From Adiantum capillus-veneris (lineage: Eukaryota; Streptophyta; Polypodiopsida; Polypodiales; Pteridaceae): DNA of 64,000 nucleotides. The position numbers and the translations under genes are program-made. Positions 46,960 to 58,672 of the stretch are shown piece by piece. The notes under the pieces were generated by a model. It was not told the origin of the DNA. It saw only the letters and a list, made by a program, of their open reading frames with translations, and made no database searches. The DNA is taken from assembly GCA_014529385.2 (NCBI GenBank), contig CM043942.1:63831184-63895183 (forward strand), in the 5' to 3' direction. The stretch's first letter is position 1; each line of letters begins with the position of its first letter.

Positions 46960-48279
46960 TTACTCCCCCCTTGGAGAAGCGTTTTTGTCCTCGACAACAA
47001 GAGTGATGATACACTAATGTTTTCCACAGTGGCATCCTTCATGGATCCAGTTGTTTAATTGATTGGAACACGGTTCAATAGGAGGCTCAATGAAACCAAT
47101 AATACCGACTTGATTTTCCACATTGTTGTCCATTTTCAACCATTTTGTGTTACTGGTTCCTATCTAATCATAGAGTGTAGACTCCATATAGAACGCACAT
47201 GAGCATGCTAAACGAGTTATCAAAACAAAGATGTACTTGAAAGAGTACCACTTTCCATGAAAGTAGCTTGCTGACATAACTCATCAGCTAAGTTTAAGTC
47301 CTTGACCTGTTCTCAAATTCATCAGTAAACAACCCCACCATAACTAGTGTTCAAGGTTGAAAACCTGAGTTATACATGAAGAGGCCAAACCTAGTCGCAA
47401 ACATGCTTTAACTTAAGGTAAGTAAACTCCAAGTAGAGCAATAAATGCTTACTAACTGGATTGCTTGGTGCTAATGTACGAACTTTGCATATCCTTTAGC
47501 ACAAGATTACACTTTGTGATCTGCCTATCCCCTTGGATAACTAACAATACTGAGGTGTTTTTTTCCACGGTTTACAAACAGTCTTCCCAGAGGACTGGTA
47601 AATAGGGATCACAATATCGTACAACATTGTTGAGAATAAAAAATGTCCCAAACAACCATCGTGGTTAACTTGAAAGATCCACAAACACTCAAATCGAGCC
47701 ATGGCCTCTATTGATGATTGGTAGACCCAAAAGTAATCTCATAGAGATACTGTACATGGAGTGCAAAAGTCTTCATAAGCAACTACTGTGATGAATATGC
47801 ATGCCGCTCCAAATCCGGCTTTGCTAAACGCTAGGGCCCATAACACCTAGTGTGCATGCATTTGCCAAAAACAGATTCGAACCTGTATATCCATGATTAT
47901 CCTTGCCAAGACGTATGCCGAATGTGATGCTCCTAGCACACATTAAAGAGGAATGTAAATAGTTCTAAAAAGAAACTAAATACTTTCTGTTGCAATCAGT
48001 TGCAAGCCATGCTGAAACGTTTGAACCATAATAGAAGGTGAAACATTAATCACTTCTAGGTACAAACAATGAAACCTTTTCATTAATAATTCATAGCCTT
48101 GCCATATGATAAAGAAACCATCTGTAATGTTGTTTAGCTGCACTTGTACCGTAACAAGTCATTCTAAGTATCCAACAAATTTTGGCCACCAAAATTGCTC
48201 TTAATACGTCGTGCTAAAAATGGTCTAGAAAATTGATTTGACCAGCACCTAAGGACTTTGTCGTGACACATACTTGAAA

Positions 48280-50080
48280 TAGTGGGCACCATGTCAGCCC
48301 CAAAGACTCATATTATCCACATGTGGAATATGTCTCAAGTAAGAATGTCGACAAAAGAACATCCTTGAAGTACAAGATATACTTGTGCGTGGAGGTAACT
48401 GCAAACACTCTATGACGGAAGTGAGAGGGACCCTCATCAGCCTTGCTCCACACTGGCTAAACCGAAATTCTTGAGTTCCTAGACCATGTTGCATCCCATG
48501 TGAGGTCTTACCCCAAAATTGTACTCATATAGGCACTCTTAGTGCGAATAGGAGCTCCACTCAAAATGGATACCCAAAAATCCATAATCGTGTTTTTTGT
48601 GAGCAACCATGCTGTCAAGATGCTAGCTTCAACCATACACCTTGGCAGAGATAAGCCCTGACGAGTTTAAGACGTTCAAAAACTCAACTTGACTGTCACG
48701 CGTAAAGTGTGTAGTGCAAAAATAATGTCCAAAAAATCACTAATGGCAAGACTATTGCTTGTCCATTTACAAACAAATGGCTCTTAGCCATGCCAAAATA
48801 GGTGAATAACATAAAAAATATTTTAAGATAGCAGTTACTTACCTTGTTCTTGACAGAGTATTTAGTGTTATAGTGGAAGCGTATACAATGATGGAGTGTC
48901 ATACGCCCAGCGGACTAGTACACCGTGCATACATAGAAAAAAATAGAATAATAAGCCCTTGGATTCAATGACAGTCTCAACCTTGTGAGCTATTGTTATA
49001 CGTGCCGTGCACGATTACAATGACGTGGATACATCACAGTGCGCTGTTGCATAAATTGTGAGCTTATATCCATATAGTGCTAAAGATGTGTGCCATTAGC
49101 ATCAAGCTGAAGTCAATTGAGAATATCTTGGCACAGAAGAGAAGTAGTGCTTCACATGAAGACAAGCAAAGCACGTTGATTTATACAGTGGCTTCTTATA
49201 AAGTCTACCCAAGCATGGTGCTTTGCACATCAGAGAGATCTTTTCAAAAATGAAAAGTAAAGCATAGACAAAAACAAACAGAATGTGAAAGTTGACTAAC
49301 CTTGTCACCCACTTGTGGCCAGGTTTCTGGTAGTGCGCTCGAATCGGATCAAGTGAGTGAGCGTATGTATCATATACACTTGCTTGTGATGTAAAAAATT
49401 ACAGACATCTCGACAAGTTTCCCTAAGTTTGGATGCTCCTAGCATATTCCAAACATGGAAGTCTTGTCTTTGCATGATATTTCTTAGTAGACCCATGTTG
49501 GATGCTAAAAATGCTCATAGCTATAGATACTCTTGCTCATAGACAAATGTCATAGCAAAAGAAAGTCGACCATGTCAAGCATTCATAGATAATCAAACCT
49601 GTCGAATTGTATACTGTATTGAAAAATAAAAAAATACTTGCAAGGGATATACATTGTACCTTCTTGGCTTGAAGATATGTAAGTAGATCCTTGATCATGT
49701 GATGTCTTAGAAATCGTTGGAACACGCTTGCCGAAAATGGGTGGACCATGTCATTATCAGATTGCATTAATGATAGACAACCTGCCTAGGAGTCATGCTC
49801 TAGCAACTTGAAGCCTGCTTCCCCCCTCTTCTTGATAGGAGGAAGAGGATAAAACAAAGAGATACTTGTTGATCAAAATCTATGACCAAGTAAGTGTATG
49901 GAGCCTTGCTTCTCGGAATGAGAGAGAAACAAGCATCGCTACATAGGACTATCTGCATGCCATGCATGACAAAAAATGTATCCATAATCAACAAGAAATA
50001 AACCTGCGGTGTATAGACATTCATTGCCGCCGCTACCTGGCACAAGAAGTAGCTTGTGCAAATCTCTGCAAGAACTCCTA
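48280..50080 (-). pseudogene. Exon-like blocks within element Y, possible captured gene
   Basis: The minus strand shows open blocks with splice-like borders: 50004-50077, 49866-49952 and 49660-49814. Further open blocks lie at 49305-49500 and 48294-48494. The first two join in phase across a 51-base gap to read AAAMNVYTPQIVLCSDACFS. The third carries one TAG and reads SASVFQRFLRHHMIKDLLTY. I do not recognise the protein. The phase breaks between the second and third blocks, so it is at best a decayed gene piece carried by the retroelement; chance is not excluded. Confidence 0.3.
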
Positions 50081-50959
50081 CAATGTAAAATTGTCATAAA
50101 GCTAGAAAAATTGAAAAGCATGAAACACATCAAACCTGTACGGTTGCTCAGCCTCAATCATGGTGCTCTTCCTGAAACCTTGCTCCAGTCAAACCATGAG
50201 TATATTCCTTGGAGTAAAGCTCCCTTGGAGCATCTCGATAACAAGGTATTGGTTGAGTTTTCCTTGAAAATTGTTCAAACACTTTGTGTTGCCATTCATG
50301 TATGGTACTAGGCCGGTTACGACTATCAAAAACATCATAAACACACGTTGATTTGTAGATCCCTGAGATGTTTGGATAATGCTAAAGGTTCACCCTTGGC
50401 ATCTAAATTTTATCCTTCATGATTTGTATGTTTGAGCCTCCATGGTTTTTAATCTGCTATCCTCAGCAGACTCTATCTACGTTATTAACATCTTGCATGC
50501 GGCATTTCTCAAAAACTCGCACCTTGTAGCCCTTATGCATCCCTAGTTGTGCATGTCAGGGGGTGCTAATGCCGCGACTGCTAGGTGTGTGCCTGGGGTG
50601 GGCATGCACCCTGAGAACCTTTGAAGAGTGGGCACCCTTAAACCATGGGCGGCCCCCAAGTGGAAAACAGCAAAGCAAAGCGATGGCGGCTTTGTTACAG
50701 AGCCACGTGAGAAAAACAACAAAGTTTGAATATGTTGTGGTGCTCCACTGGCCATGCAGTAGGGTCAAGATTCACTCCCCTTGGCTCTGCGAACCTGATG
50801 AGTTCTTTTTCTCCTGATGATTCGATGCATGTCGACTGTCGGCCTCATCTTCGTGTTAGTGGCCCCTCCCACGCGAGTAGCCAAGTTTCTCTTCCTCGAT
50901 ACAAGGGGCCATGCCCAACTTGCATCATTGAGAAGAATGTCTCGTTAAGGAGCTTGCCC

Positions 50960-50962
<3 letters not shown>

Positions 50963-51026
<64 letters not shown>
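50963..51026. repeat. (GA)n microsatellite
   Basis: About 32 GA units lie just inside the 5' end of element Y. Element Z has a degenerate version at the same place (about 40825-40850). Confidence 0.9.
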
Positions 51027-51028
<2 letters not shown>

Positions 51029-51081
51029 ATGCATGCCTCATGCAACCGATCTCCTTCCCCTCTCCTCCATGGCTCCTCCTC

Positions 51082-51099
51082 CCTGAGCTCTCATACCAA
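51082..51099 (-). other. Primer-binding site of element Y
   Basis: On the minus strand TTGGTATGAGAGCTC follows the LTR. It has one mismatch to the initiator-Met site. Confidence 0.75.
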
Positions 51100-51242
51100 T
51101 GAAAGGCCTATGAGATTGGAACATGTGATTCTCCTCCCAACCATGTCCTATATAGGCCCTTGGCCTGGCTAAATATACGAACCCCCTTAATGCACGTCCA
51201 TCCTAGCCCTTGGCTTTGCCCGGTCCTACCCTTGGCATGACA
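51100..51242 (-). repeat. 5' LTR of element Y
   Basis: It is the partner of 46817-46959, the same length, ending GGCATGACA on the plus strand. Confidence 0.85.
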
Positions 51243-51537
51243 TGCTGAATGCTCATTCGACCCCGTGGTAGACTGTCGAATAGTCTTCTAGGGAGCTTAA
51301 TTTCTATTAGTTCTTTTATCAAGCATTTGTAAATTGATTTGACTAATTTTACTCTAGCCTAATTCTCATTGGTCCACCTCTATGGCCATCCAATAGGATT
51401 TGAGGGGAAATTGGGGGCAACTAGCCTAACAGCCCTTTGGGGAGAGATTGGGAGTGTGTGTGTGTTTCTCTCTCATCCCCTACCATTAGGGCTTGCCCCC
51501 TCCTTCCTAGGGATGTGGAAAGTCTTTTTAGTCTTCC

Positions 51538-51570
<33 letters not shown>

Positions 51571-51943
51571 CTCTCTCATCCCCTACCATTAGGGCTCGCC
51601 CCCTCCTTCCTGGATGTGGGAAGATTTTTTAGTCTTCCCATGGCCGTCCAATTTCTCCCTATTTTGGCCATTGGACAATACAATTAAATTTAGGAACTTT
51701 AGCCTATGGAAGTCTTAATGGAGCTAAACATTAGGTCTTTTAATCCCCATTGAAGCACATTGCTCTTTTGCAGACTATCCCCCTTTGGATCCCTATTTTC
51801 CCTCCTTTGGATCCCTGACAAAGACCGGTCTGGAAGCCTTACCAATATTATAGCTTTTACTTTCCTGGTACTTCCCCATATTAAATGATCAGTTCCACAT
51901 GAGAAAATCATTTGGGAGAATTAGATATTAGTTTTTTATGACA
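51243..51943 (-). repeat. Chromovirus 3' LTR, right part
   Basis: It aligns with about 55990-56387 plus 57694-57920 of the 5' LTR. It carries a (TG)n run at about 51541-51567 and ends TATGACA at the purine tract. Confidence 0.85.
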
Positions 51944-52299
51944 TTACCTCTCTCTTGAAATCATAGTTGTCCTCGACTATGAGGTAGAGAAGATAAAGCC
52001 TAGTCATTAGTCCATTTGCTAGCGGGTAGAGGATCCCTTTTTTACCCTACGACACCATGCCAAAATGGATGACTAGTCCATTTGTTGCTTGAGAGCCTTA
52101 GCTTTCGGAAGCATGTGTGCACATTAGTCTCTATCAATCTTCCATAGTAGAGTGACAAAATCTACTTGGTGTTCTGGAGACGTCGTCTCCACAAACATGA
52201 TCCGAAGCATGCATACTTATTAACATTTGTGCACAATAAAGAAAAAGAGTCTTATAAGACAAAACTTTGTTCATTTATACATATTTACATTTGCTTACT

Positions 52300-55050
52300 C
52301 TAGGGAATCATTGTAAGCACTGATAAGGTTTAGGTTATCCTTTAATTATATGCCTTGCATCTTCAAAAGGATAATTTTTAAACTTGATAAGATATCGTCA
52401 GATAGTCTTACTGCCTCATATTACCTTGTCTTCATGTCGGAGAATGGACTCGGGCTACAACACCTCTTCTTGTAGTGGGTCTTCAATAATTGCTTCTTGA
52501 GGTGGCTCTCCTTTGTAAGGCTTTAATAGGCTCACATGGAAAGCATTGTGTATGAGCCAATGGTTGGGCAACTTGAGTTGATAGGTCATCTCATCAATTG
52601 GCCTAAGAATTTGAAAGGGGCCATAGTACCTTTTTGCTAACTTAGCATAGTACTTTTGGTGTCCCGTAGGATTCTTTCCTGTCGTGTGCCTTAATTGAGC
52701 CTTTGTAAACTTGAGCAAGACCCAATCATTTTTTTTAAAGGCTAGGGCTCCTCTATGATTATCAGCATTAGCCTTTTGCCTTTGCTGAGAGATGGATATA
52801 GCATCCTTTATCTTTTTGAAATATTCTTGCAGGTCTCTGCTATATTCATCTGCAGTGAAGATCTTCCCATGTACCTTGAGTTGAAGGGGACTTTTTGATC
52901 TTTCCTCTATCAACTCAAAAGGTGCTTTTCCCATGGAAGTATGTGCATTGTTATTGTAAGCATACTCCACTAGGGTAAGTACTTCTTCCATTGGGACTTT
53001 TGATCCACTTCTATGACATAAGCTTTTAGTAGATCAAGAATTTTTAGGTTAGCTATTTCACTTTGGCCATCCGTTTGGGGATGATAGGCCAAAGAGAAGT
53101 TTAGCCTTGTACCTAAATTCTCAAAGAGACCTTTCCAAAAATTACTGGTCATCTAAGATCTCTATCTGACACTATAGACATTGGCAAGCCATGGTATTTG
53201 AAGATTTGTGACATAAAGAGGGTTGCCGCTTTGATGGGCCTTGATAGTCTTTCTGATAGATATGAAAGGTGCTTGTTTTCTAAACCTATCTACTATCATC
53301 CATATTCCTAGATTCCCATGGATAGAATTGAGAAATCCAAAGATAAAATCCATGGATATGCTCTCCCATGGTGAACTAGGGATTGGCAAAGGTTGAAGCA
53401 ATCCAGGTTGCTTCCCTCTATCAAACTTCGTCTTTTGGCATACCAGATTTTGAAACATACTCTTGTATGTTTTCTTTCATGGCAGGCTAATAGAAATATG
53501 TTTCTATCCCTTTTACAGTAGACTGAATCCCTCTGTGCTCCGCATAAGGAGGAACATGAGATTCATACATTACTTTCTCACACAGTGAGTTAGTAACACA
53601 TAGTCTATTGCCATAGAGAAGATAACCATCTCGTAGGATAAATGGTTCTTCCTTCTTCCCTAGTGCAAGGGCTGAAATCACATCTCTAAGATCGGGATCA
53701 ATAGCGTACTCATCTATCATAGAAGATAGATCATTGTGAGTTGCTATGAATATTGCATTCACTCTCAGTCATATTGAAAGTGCATCGGCCACTTGATTAT
53801 GCTTGCCAAAACCATGAGCAATATGAAAATGAAATTACGAAAGAAAATTGCCCACCTCATTTGTTTGTTGAAGATCTTGATCTGCATCATGAAGTACTTA
53901 AGGCTTTGGTGATCCGTTTGTAGAATGAAAGGAGTCCCCAGTAAATAGTGCTTCCACAAATCTAGAGCATGTAGAACTGTTAAGAGTTCCTTCTCATATA
54001 TGCCTAGAGCTTGCTCAATAGGGTCGAGCCTTTGACTTTCATAGGCTATGGCGCGCCCTTCTTGGAGCAAAAAAACTCCAAGGTAATCACCACAAGCATC
54101 GCATATTGGAACTCAAATGGCTTTGAGATATCCGATAGTGTAAGCACAGGTTGAGAGTAAGCTTCTCTTTAAGCTTTTCAAAAGCATTGTTCTCCTTGGT
54201 GGACCATATATACCTAACATTTTTCTTTGGATTAGGCCATCCTTTTATTACCTCTAATTTTGATGGATCCATTTGGATACCATCTTGAGAGACAATGTGA
54301 CCTAAATATGAATCTCTTGTAAGAAAAATTTACTTTTCTTTCGATTAATATAAAGCTTATTCTCTCATAAAACTTGAAATATTACCTACAAATGTTTCTT
54401 GTGTTCGTCTAATGAATTAGAGTAGATGATTATATCATCAAAGAGCACCCCAATAACGATTTGGTGAGGCCTGAATAGCTTCTCCATCATACGGTTGAAT
54501 AGTGCTGGTGCATTGGTCAAGCCAAAAGGCATGACAATGTACTTGTAAGGACCAAACATATTGCAGAATGCGGTCTTTACAATGTATTGATCAACTATCC
54601 TTATTTGATGATAGCCACTTTTTAGATCAATCCTACTGAAGTAAGTCAACGCCTGTAGCTTATCAAATAGGTCTTCTACCCGTGGAACGGGAAACCTATT
54701 TTTGATAGGGATCCTATTTAGTGCTCTATAGTTGACACACATATGCTATATGCCATCTTTCTTTTGCAGTAATAACACTGGTGAAAAAAATGGAGATGAG
54801 CTAGGCCTAACCATGCCCTTATCAACTAACTCATGCACTTGCCGCATAATCTCCTCTTCTTGAGCTTGGGAAAGTTGATAAGGAGGTTTATTAGGCGGTC
54901 AGCTTCTTGGAAGAAGTTCAATTGCATGGTCGTCATCCCCTCGTTTGGGAAGTAGTTCACAAGGGATGTCGTCAATAAAAACATCTTGGAATCCCTTGAG
55001 GAACTTGGATAACTCTAATTCCTTTTGATTGGTTACATCTTATTTTTCTA
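52300..55050 (-). pseudogene. Chromovirus pol: reverse transcriptase, RNase H, integrase, chromodomain remnant
   Basis: Reading leftwards, the pre-RT motif lies at about 54850-55000 (DDIPCELLPKRGDDDHAIEL). The RT core (54386-54742) has RIDLKSGYHQIRI and FDDIIIYS, so the catalytic Asp pair is kept. RNase H lies at about 53765-54060 with LQTDHQSL. The integrase zinc-binding part and core lie at about 52970-53740 (VCQKTKFDRGKQPG, LAYHPQTDGQSE). The C-terminal integrase is at 52455-52991. A chromodomain-like end (PESILRHEDK, YLIKFKNYP) lies at about 52320-52455, with three stops. At least eight stops or frameshifts break the frame. The chromodomain-like end places it among chromoviruses. Confidence 0.9.
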
Positions 55051-55058
55051 AATACCAA

Positions 55059-56203
55059 TGTAACATTTAATGAACTAGTAACTTGTGTGTAGCAGAAATT
55101 GATAACATAGTGAGCATTTCATGAAGAACAAGTTCCTAATGAGCATAGAGAGTGTACTTAATTTGAAAAATCAACATAACCATTTACACCTAGCTAACTT
55201 GGCATTAACAATACTTGAAAAGAGAGAGAAATAGAACAATTGACAAAAGTTGAGGAACGGATTTACATGGAGCCGGTCCCCCCTCCATAAAGGTTTGCAT
55301 TATAGATTCTCCCATCAAAGGAGACTTTTTTACAATACAATCCTTGTGTTCCTTGACAAAAATCGATGGTGCAATGAAGATGGAAGCTTCATGCACCAAT
55401 TTATGCTTGAAAAACACACCTAGTGTCCCTAGCTTCATTCCCAAGACCTCACACACCTTCAAAAATGGTGAGAGCTAGCAGGGAATGAGGATAGATTGAG
55501 AGGAAGAAGATGTATCATCTTACAAGAAAGAATTATTCTCCTCACATAATTACTCTAATAACATAGATTAGCTTAGTAATTAGCATGGTAGAGGAGATGA
55601 GCATGTCAATGAAGCTTGAATCTTGGTTGTATTTGCACTCCATAGCCAAGAGTTGTTGGTGTAGGAATCAACTTCTCAATGCTTGGAGAAGGAGATGGAG
55701 TTTTTCTTGCACACATGAGTTGTGTGCGTGTGTGTGTGTAGCAATGTGCTAGACTAAAATGCAGCCCTCTCTCTCGTCTTGTCGACCCCTCTTGCAAATT
55801 ATTCATGCTAGCCTCTCATTGGCTCTTGCAAAGCTTAGCCAATCACAAATTAGAAGCATAATTGATAGCCTTGTGACATGTGTCTCCGTTTCCCCTTTTG
55901 TGAGAGCTTCAGGTAATTAAATAATTCATTTAAACTCTCATTGGATCTTTTTGTCTTCCGGCCAATAGGAATCAGGCAAGCCATTGGGCCGTTGGATGCT
56001 CATTCAACCCCTTGGTAGACTATCCAATAGTCTTCTAGGGAGCTTAATTTCAATTGGTTCTTTTATGAAGCATTTTTAAATTGATTAGACTAATTTTACT
56101 CTAGCCTAATTCTCATTGGCCATCCAATAGGATTTGAGGGGAAATTGGGGACAACTATCCTAGGAGCCTGCCATGTGTCCATTCTTCCCTTTGAGGAGAG
56201 CTT

Positions 56204-56237
<34 letters not shown>

Positions 56238-56387
56238 CTCTCTTATCTCCTACCATTAGGGCTCACCCCCTCTTTCCTAGGGATGTGGGAAGACTTTTTA
56301 GTCTTCCCATGAACATCCAATTTTCCCCTATTTTGGCCATTGGACAATACAATTAAATTTAGTAACTTTAGCCTATGGAAGTCTTAA
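55059..56387 (-). repeat. Chromovirus 5' LTR, left part
   Basis: It starts TGTAACATTT after a decayed primer-site position (TTGGTATTTAG on the minus strand). It aligns to 45910-46816 and 51243-51715. (TG)n runs lie at about 55721-55738 and 56206-56236. Confidence 0.85.
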
Positions 56388-57693
56388 CACTAGTTCTGTA
56401 ATTGGACACTTAAGTGTCCTGAGACACTAAAGTGTCCTGTTTTTCTACCAGGTTTTGGCAATTTATTTGTCAAGCTAGAAAGAAGTTTTTTACACCTTGC
56501 TTCTACCATAGATTGGTTATGAGAGAAAGAAAACACAGGATTTTTCTCCATATGAAAATACAATCCGGATGGAGAGAATTCTGGTAAGTTCTAAGACAGT
56601 AAAATTTCAAGTTGTTTTGCCAAAAAATCCATAAAATTATTATATCTTTTTGTAGAGATGGCCTTTTTTATGTCTATAAAAGCCAAGCATTAGTACTTAG
56701 TGCTACAAAACAATGGAATGCACTTCAAAGATAATCTTTCAAGTCACATGCAAGTTATATACATAATTTCATACTTGATCACGTGCTGAATAAGAGCATA
56801 ATTCTAGTCTTTCAAAGGCCCCCTCATGAAATTGGTACTAATCTAGTGCAATTTGACAACTACAAATGACACCATATGTTTAAACCAAGAAACTACATTT
56901 TTTTGGGCTCCCTAACTCAATTAAATCTCGTTGCTTGAACTCTATTTTGAATTTTTTATCGTGCAAAAACTCTTGAAAATCTTGAGTTCTCCATAATAGC
57001 ATTGAAACCATGGTTTTAGACACCCCAATTGTGTATGTACCATGTAGTTTGATACATTTAGTTGATCTACATGGAAAGTTTGATATTATTTGAGGTTTTG
57101 AATGCTTATGTCTCAAGAATCAAAGTATGAAAGTTTTCTCTTATGTAGTTTTCAATATTTAAAACGATCCAATAATTGCTGCATACCAAAGCCCTTCTAC
57201 TTGCCACCTTGAGTGCTCAATGGAAAGGAAAAACAGTGTATCACTTTCTAAAACTCACAAATACATCAAAACATATATTTCTTTGTATACAATGATATGC
57301 TTGAAATGACCATATCAAATACATGGAACTTTCCATGATTTTATATACTCCAAAGTCAAATTTTTTGCACATGAAACTTTCAATTATCTATAGCAAAACT
57401 GTCGAAGAGTCACCCAAAAGTTTCTACAAGGTCGCTTTATTTTTTCTTGAGTTTATAAAGGCAATTTCTTCAAAGCATCAATCGCAGTCTTACGAGAGTC
57501 AACTTGATGAGTATAGTTCTTGATCATGATAGATTCTAAAATGCAAGGTTATATTTTTAAAATACCCTCTAGCTAACATATTTAAGCATATCAAGAGGGT
57601 TTTCTTAAATAAATCGTCTAATGCAAGTAGCATTTAATTTAAATTTGTTAAAAAAGGACACTTAAAGTGTCCTGTTTTGGTACCAAATTAGTG
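56388..57693. mobile_element. 1.31-kb TIR element flanked by TTAA, inserted in the chromovirus 5' LTR
   Basis: The left end is CACTAGTTCTGTAATT and the inverted right end CACTAATTTGGTACC. GGACACTTAAGTGTCC, a perfect 16-bp palindrome, lies just inside the left end, and a 17-bp version lies inside the right end. TTAA flanks both sides (56384-56387 and 57694-57697). The other LTR preserves the empty site GTCTTAATGGAGC at about 51711-51723. No coding motif is visible inside. Confidence 0.75.
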
Positions 57694-57920
57694 TTAATGG
57701 AGCTCAACGTGAGGTCTTTTAAGCCCCATTGAAGCACATTGCTCTTTTGCAGACTGTCCCCCTTTGGATTCCTATTTTGTCTCCTTTGGATCCTTGACAG
57801 AGACCGGTCTATCAGCCTTCTAATATTCTAGCTTTGACTCCCTTGGTACTTGCCCATATTAAATGATCAGTTTAACATGAGAAAATCATATGGGAGAATT
57901 ATATGCTAGTTTTTATGACA
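57694..57920 (-). repeat. Chromovirus 5' LTR, right part
   Basis: It resumes at TTAATGGAGC and aligns to 51714-51943. It ends TATGACA and is followed by the host duplication TCCT. Confidence 0.85.
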
Positions 57921-57924
57921 TCCT

Positions 57925-58672
57925 TATGGAGGGTATAGGTGGTACAAGTGCTTGCGGATCATTTCAATGGCTGTAATGGAGTGCTCCTTATCATTACACC
58001 TACGTATTGTTTTGTTATGTATAGTTACCTCCCTTGAGTGTCTATTCGCCTAGAAATATGTTTGGATAGGAAGAATCCTTATGAAAGGGTTAGGTGGGGG
58101 GTTTTATTTTTGCGAACTTTCAATTTCGAGCTTTTACAATTGGAACTGTTTTTTCGAGCTTTTAAACCCAAATTTTACACCAATGATATCTTTAAATATC
58201 ATTGTATAGTGGAAAAACTCAAAACCTTACAGTACAATCCTTCAACTACCAAACACTTTTAAGAAATATGGAAGCATGTCTATGCTTATGCAAAATGAAA
58301 CTTTATAAAAAGCACCATTTGTATGTATTTTTGAGGCTGTACTGAAAACGTGGGCTCCCACATGGGATTTCTTTCACATAAACTCTTATTTCCATCACTT
58401 TAATGATTTTGTTATCTCACAAAAATCAACACACAAGACAATGGTGTCAACATAATCTAACTACAAAAGAAATCTCCAATCAAAGTAATCTCCACATCAT
58501 GTGGCGGTCATGTACCAAACAAACACAAGTGAAGTATCCAAATGAAATGTATGGAGCATACCAAAATGCCATGTCAATGTCATATGGCTGCCATGTACAT
58601 AAAAACATAAATCAAAACATGAAGATGTGTACTATCAGAATAGAGTTTCCTCAACCAAATGTGCATCCGCAA
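57925..58672. other. Host sequence and probable 3' flank of the methyltransferase-like gene; no gene seen
   Basis: About 58028-58080 resembles 45855-45909. A phrase like GGGCTCCCACATGGGATTT at about 58350 recurs in introns of the neighbouring gene. No coding motif is visible. Confidence 0.4.

Larger units (their letters stand above)
46817..51242 (-). mobile_element. Non-autonomous LTR element 'Y' (4.4 kb) inserted in the chromovirus 3' LTR
   Basis: Two 143-bp LTRs (46817-46959 and 51100-51242) differ at about 18 sites. A primer site lies beside the right LTR, and a purine tract (minus, AAGGGGGGAGTAA) beside the left LTR. The flanks TTCTG and TGCTG are near-identical, and the matching unoccupied site lies near 55990 in the other chromovirus LTR. 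No gag or pol is encoded, so it resembles the LARD class, though smaller. Its relative is element Z. Confidence 0.9.
45910..57920 (-). mobile_element. Chromovirus-type Ty3/gypsy retrotransposon with nested insertions
   Basis: LTRs of about 1.55-1.6 kb (TGTAACAT to TATGACA on the plus strand) flank a minus-strand pol region. TCCT lies on both outer sides (45906-45909 and 57921-57924), so this is one insertion event. A purine tract (AAGAGAGAGGTAA, minus) adjoins the 3' LTR at 51944. The 3' LTR is split by element Y and the 5' LTR by a TTAA-flanked element. Gag and protease are missing: the internal region is only 3.1 kb and starts within pol. Confidence 0.9.

Noticed and set aside
52460-52480. 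TCTTGTAGTG on the plus strand as the missing CACTA right end
   Set aside because: It lies within chromovirus pol coding sequence (minus strand) far from the CACTA element, and the match is explained by codons there.
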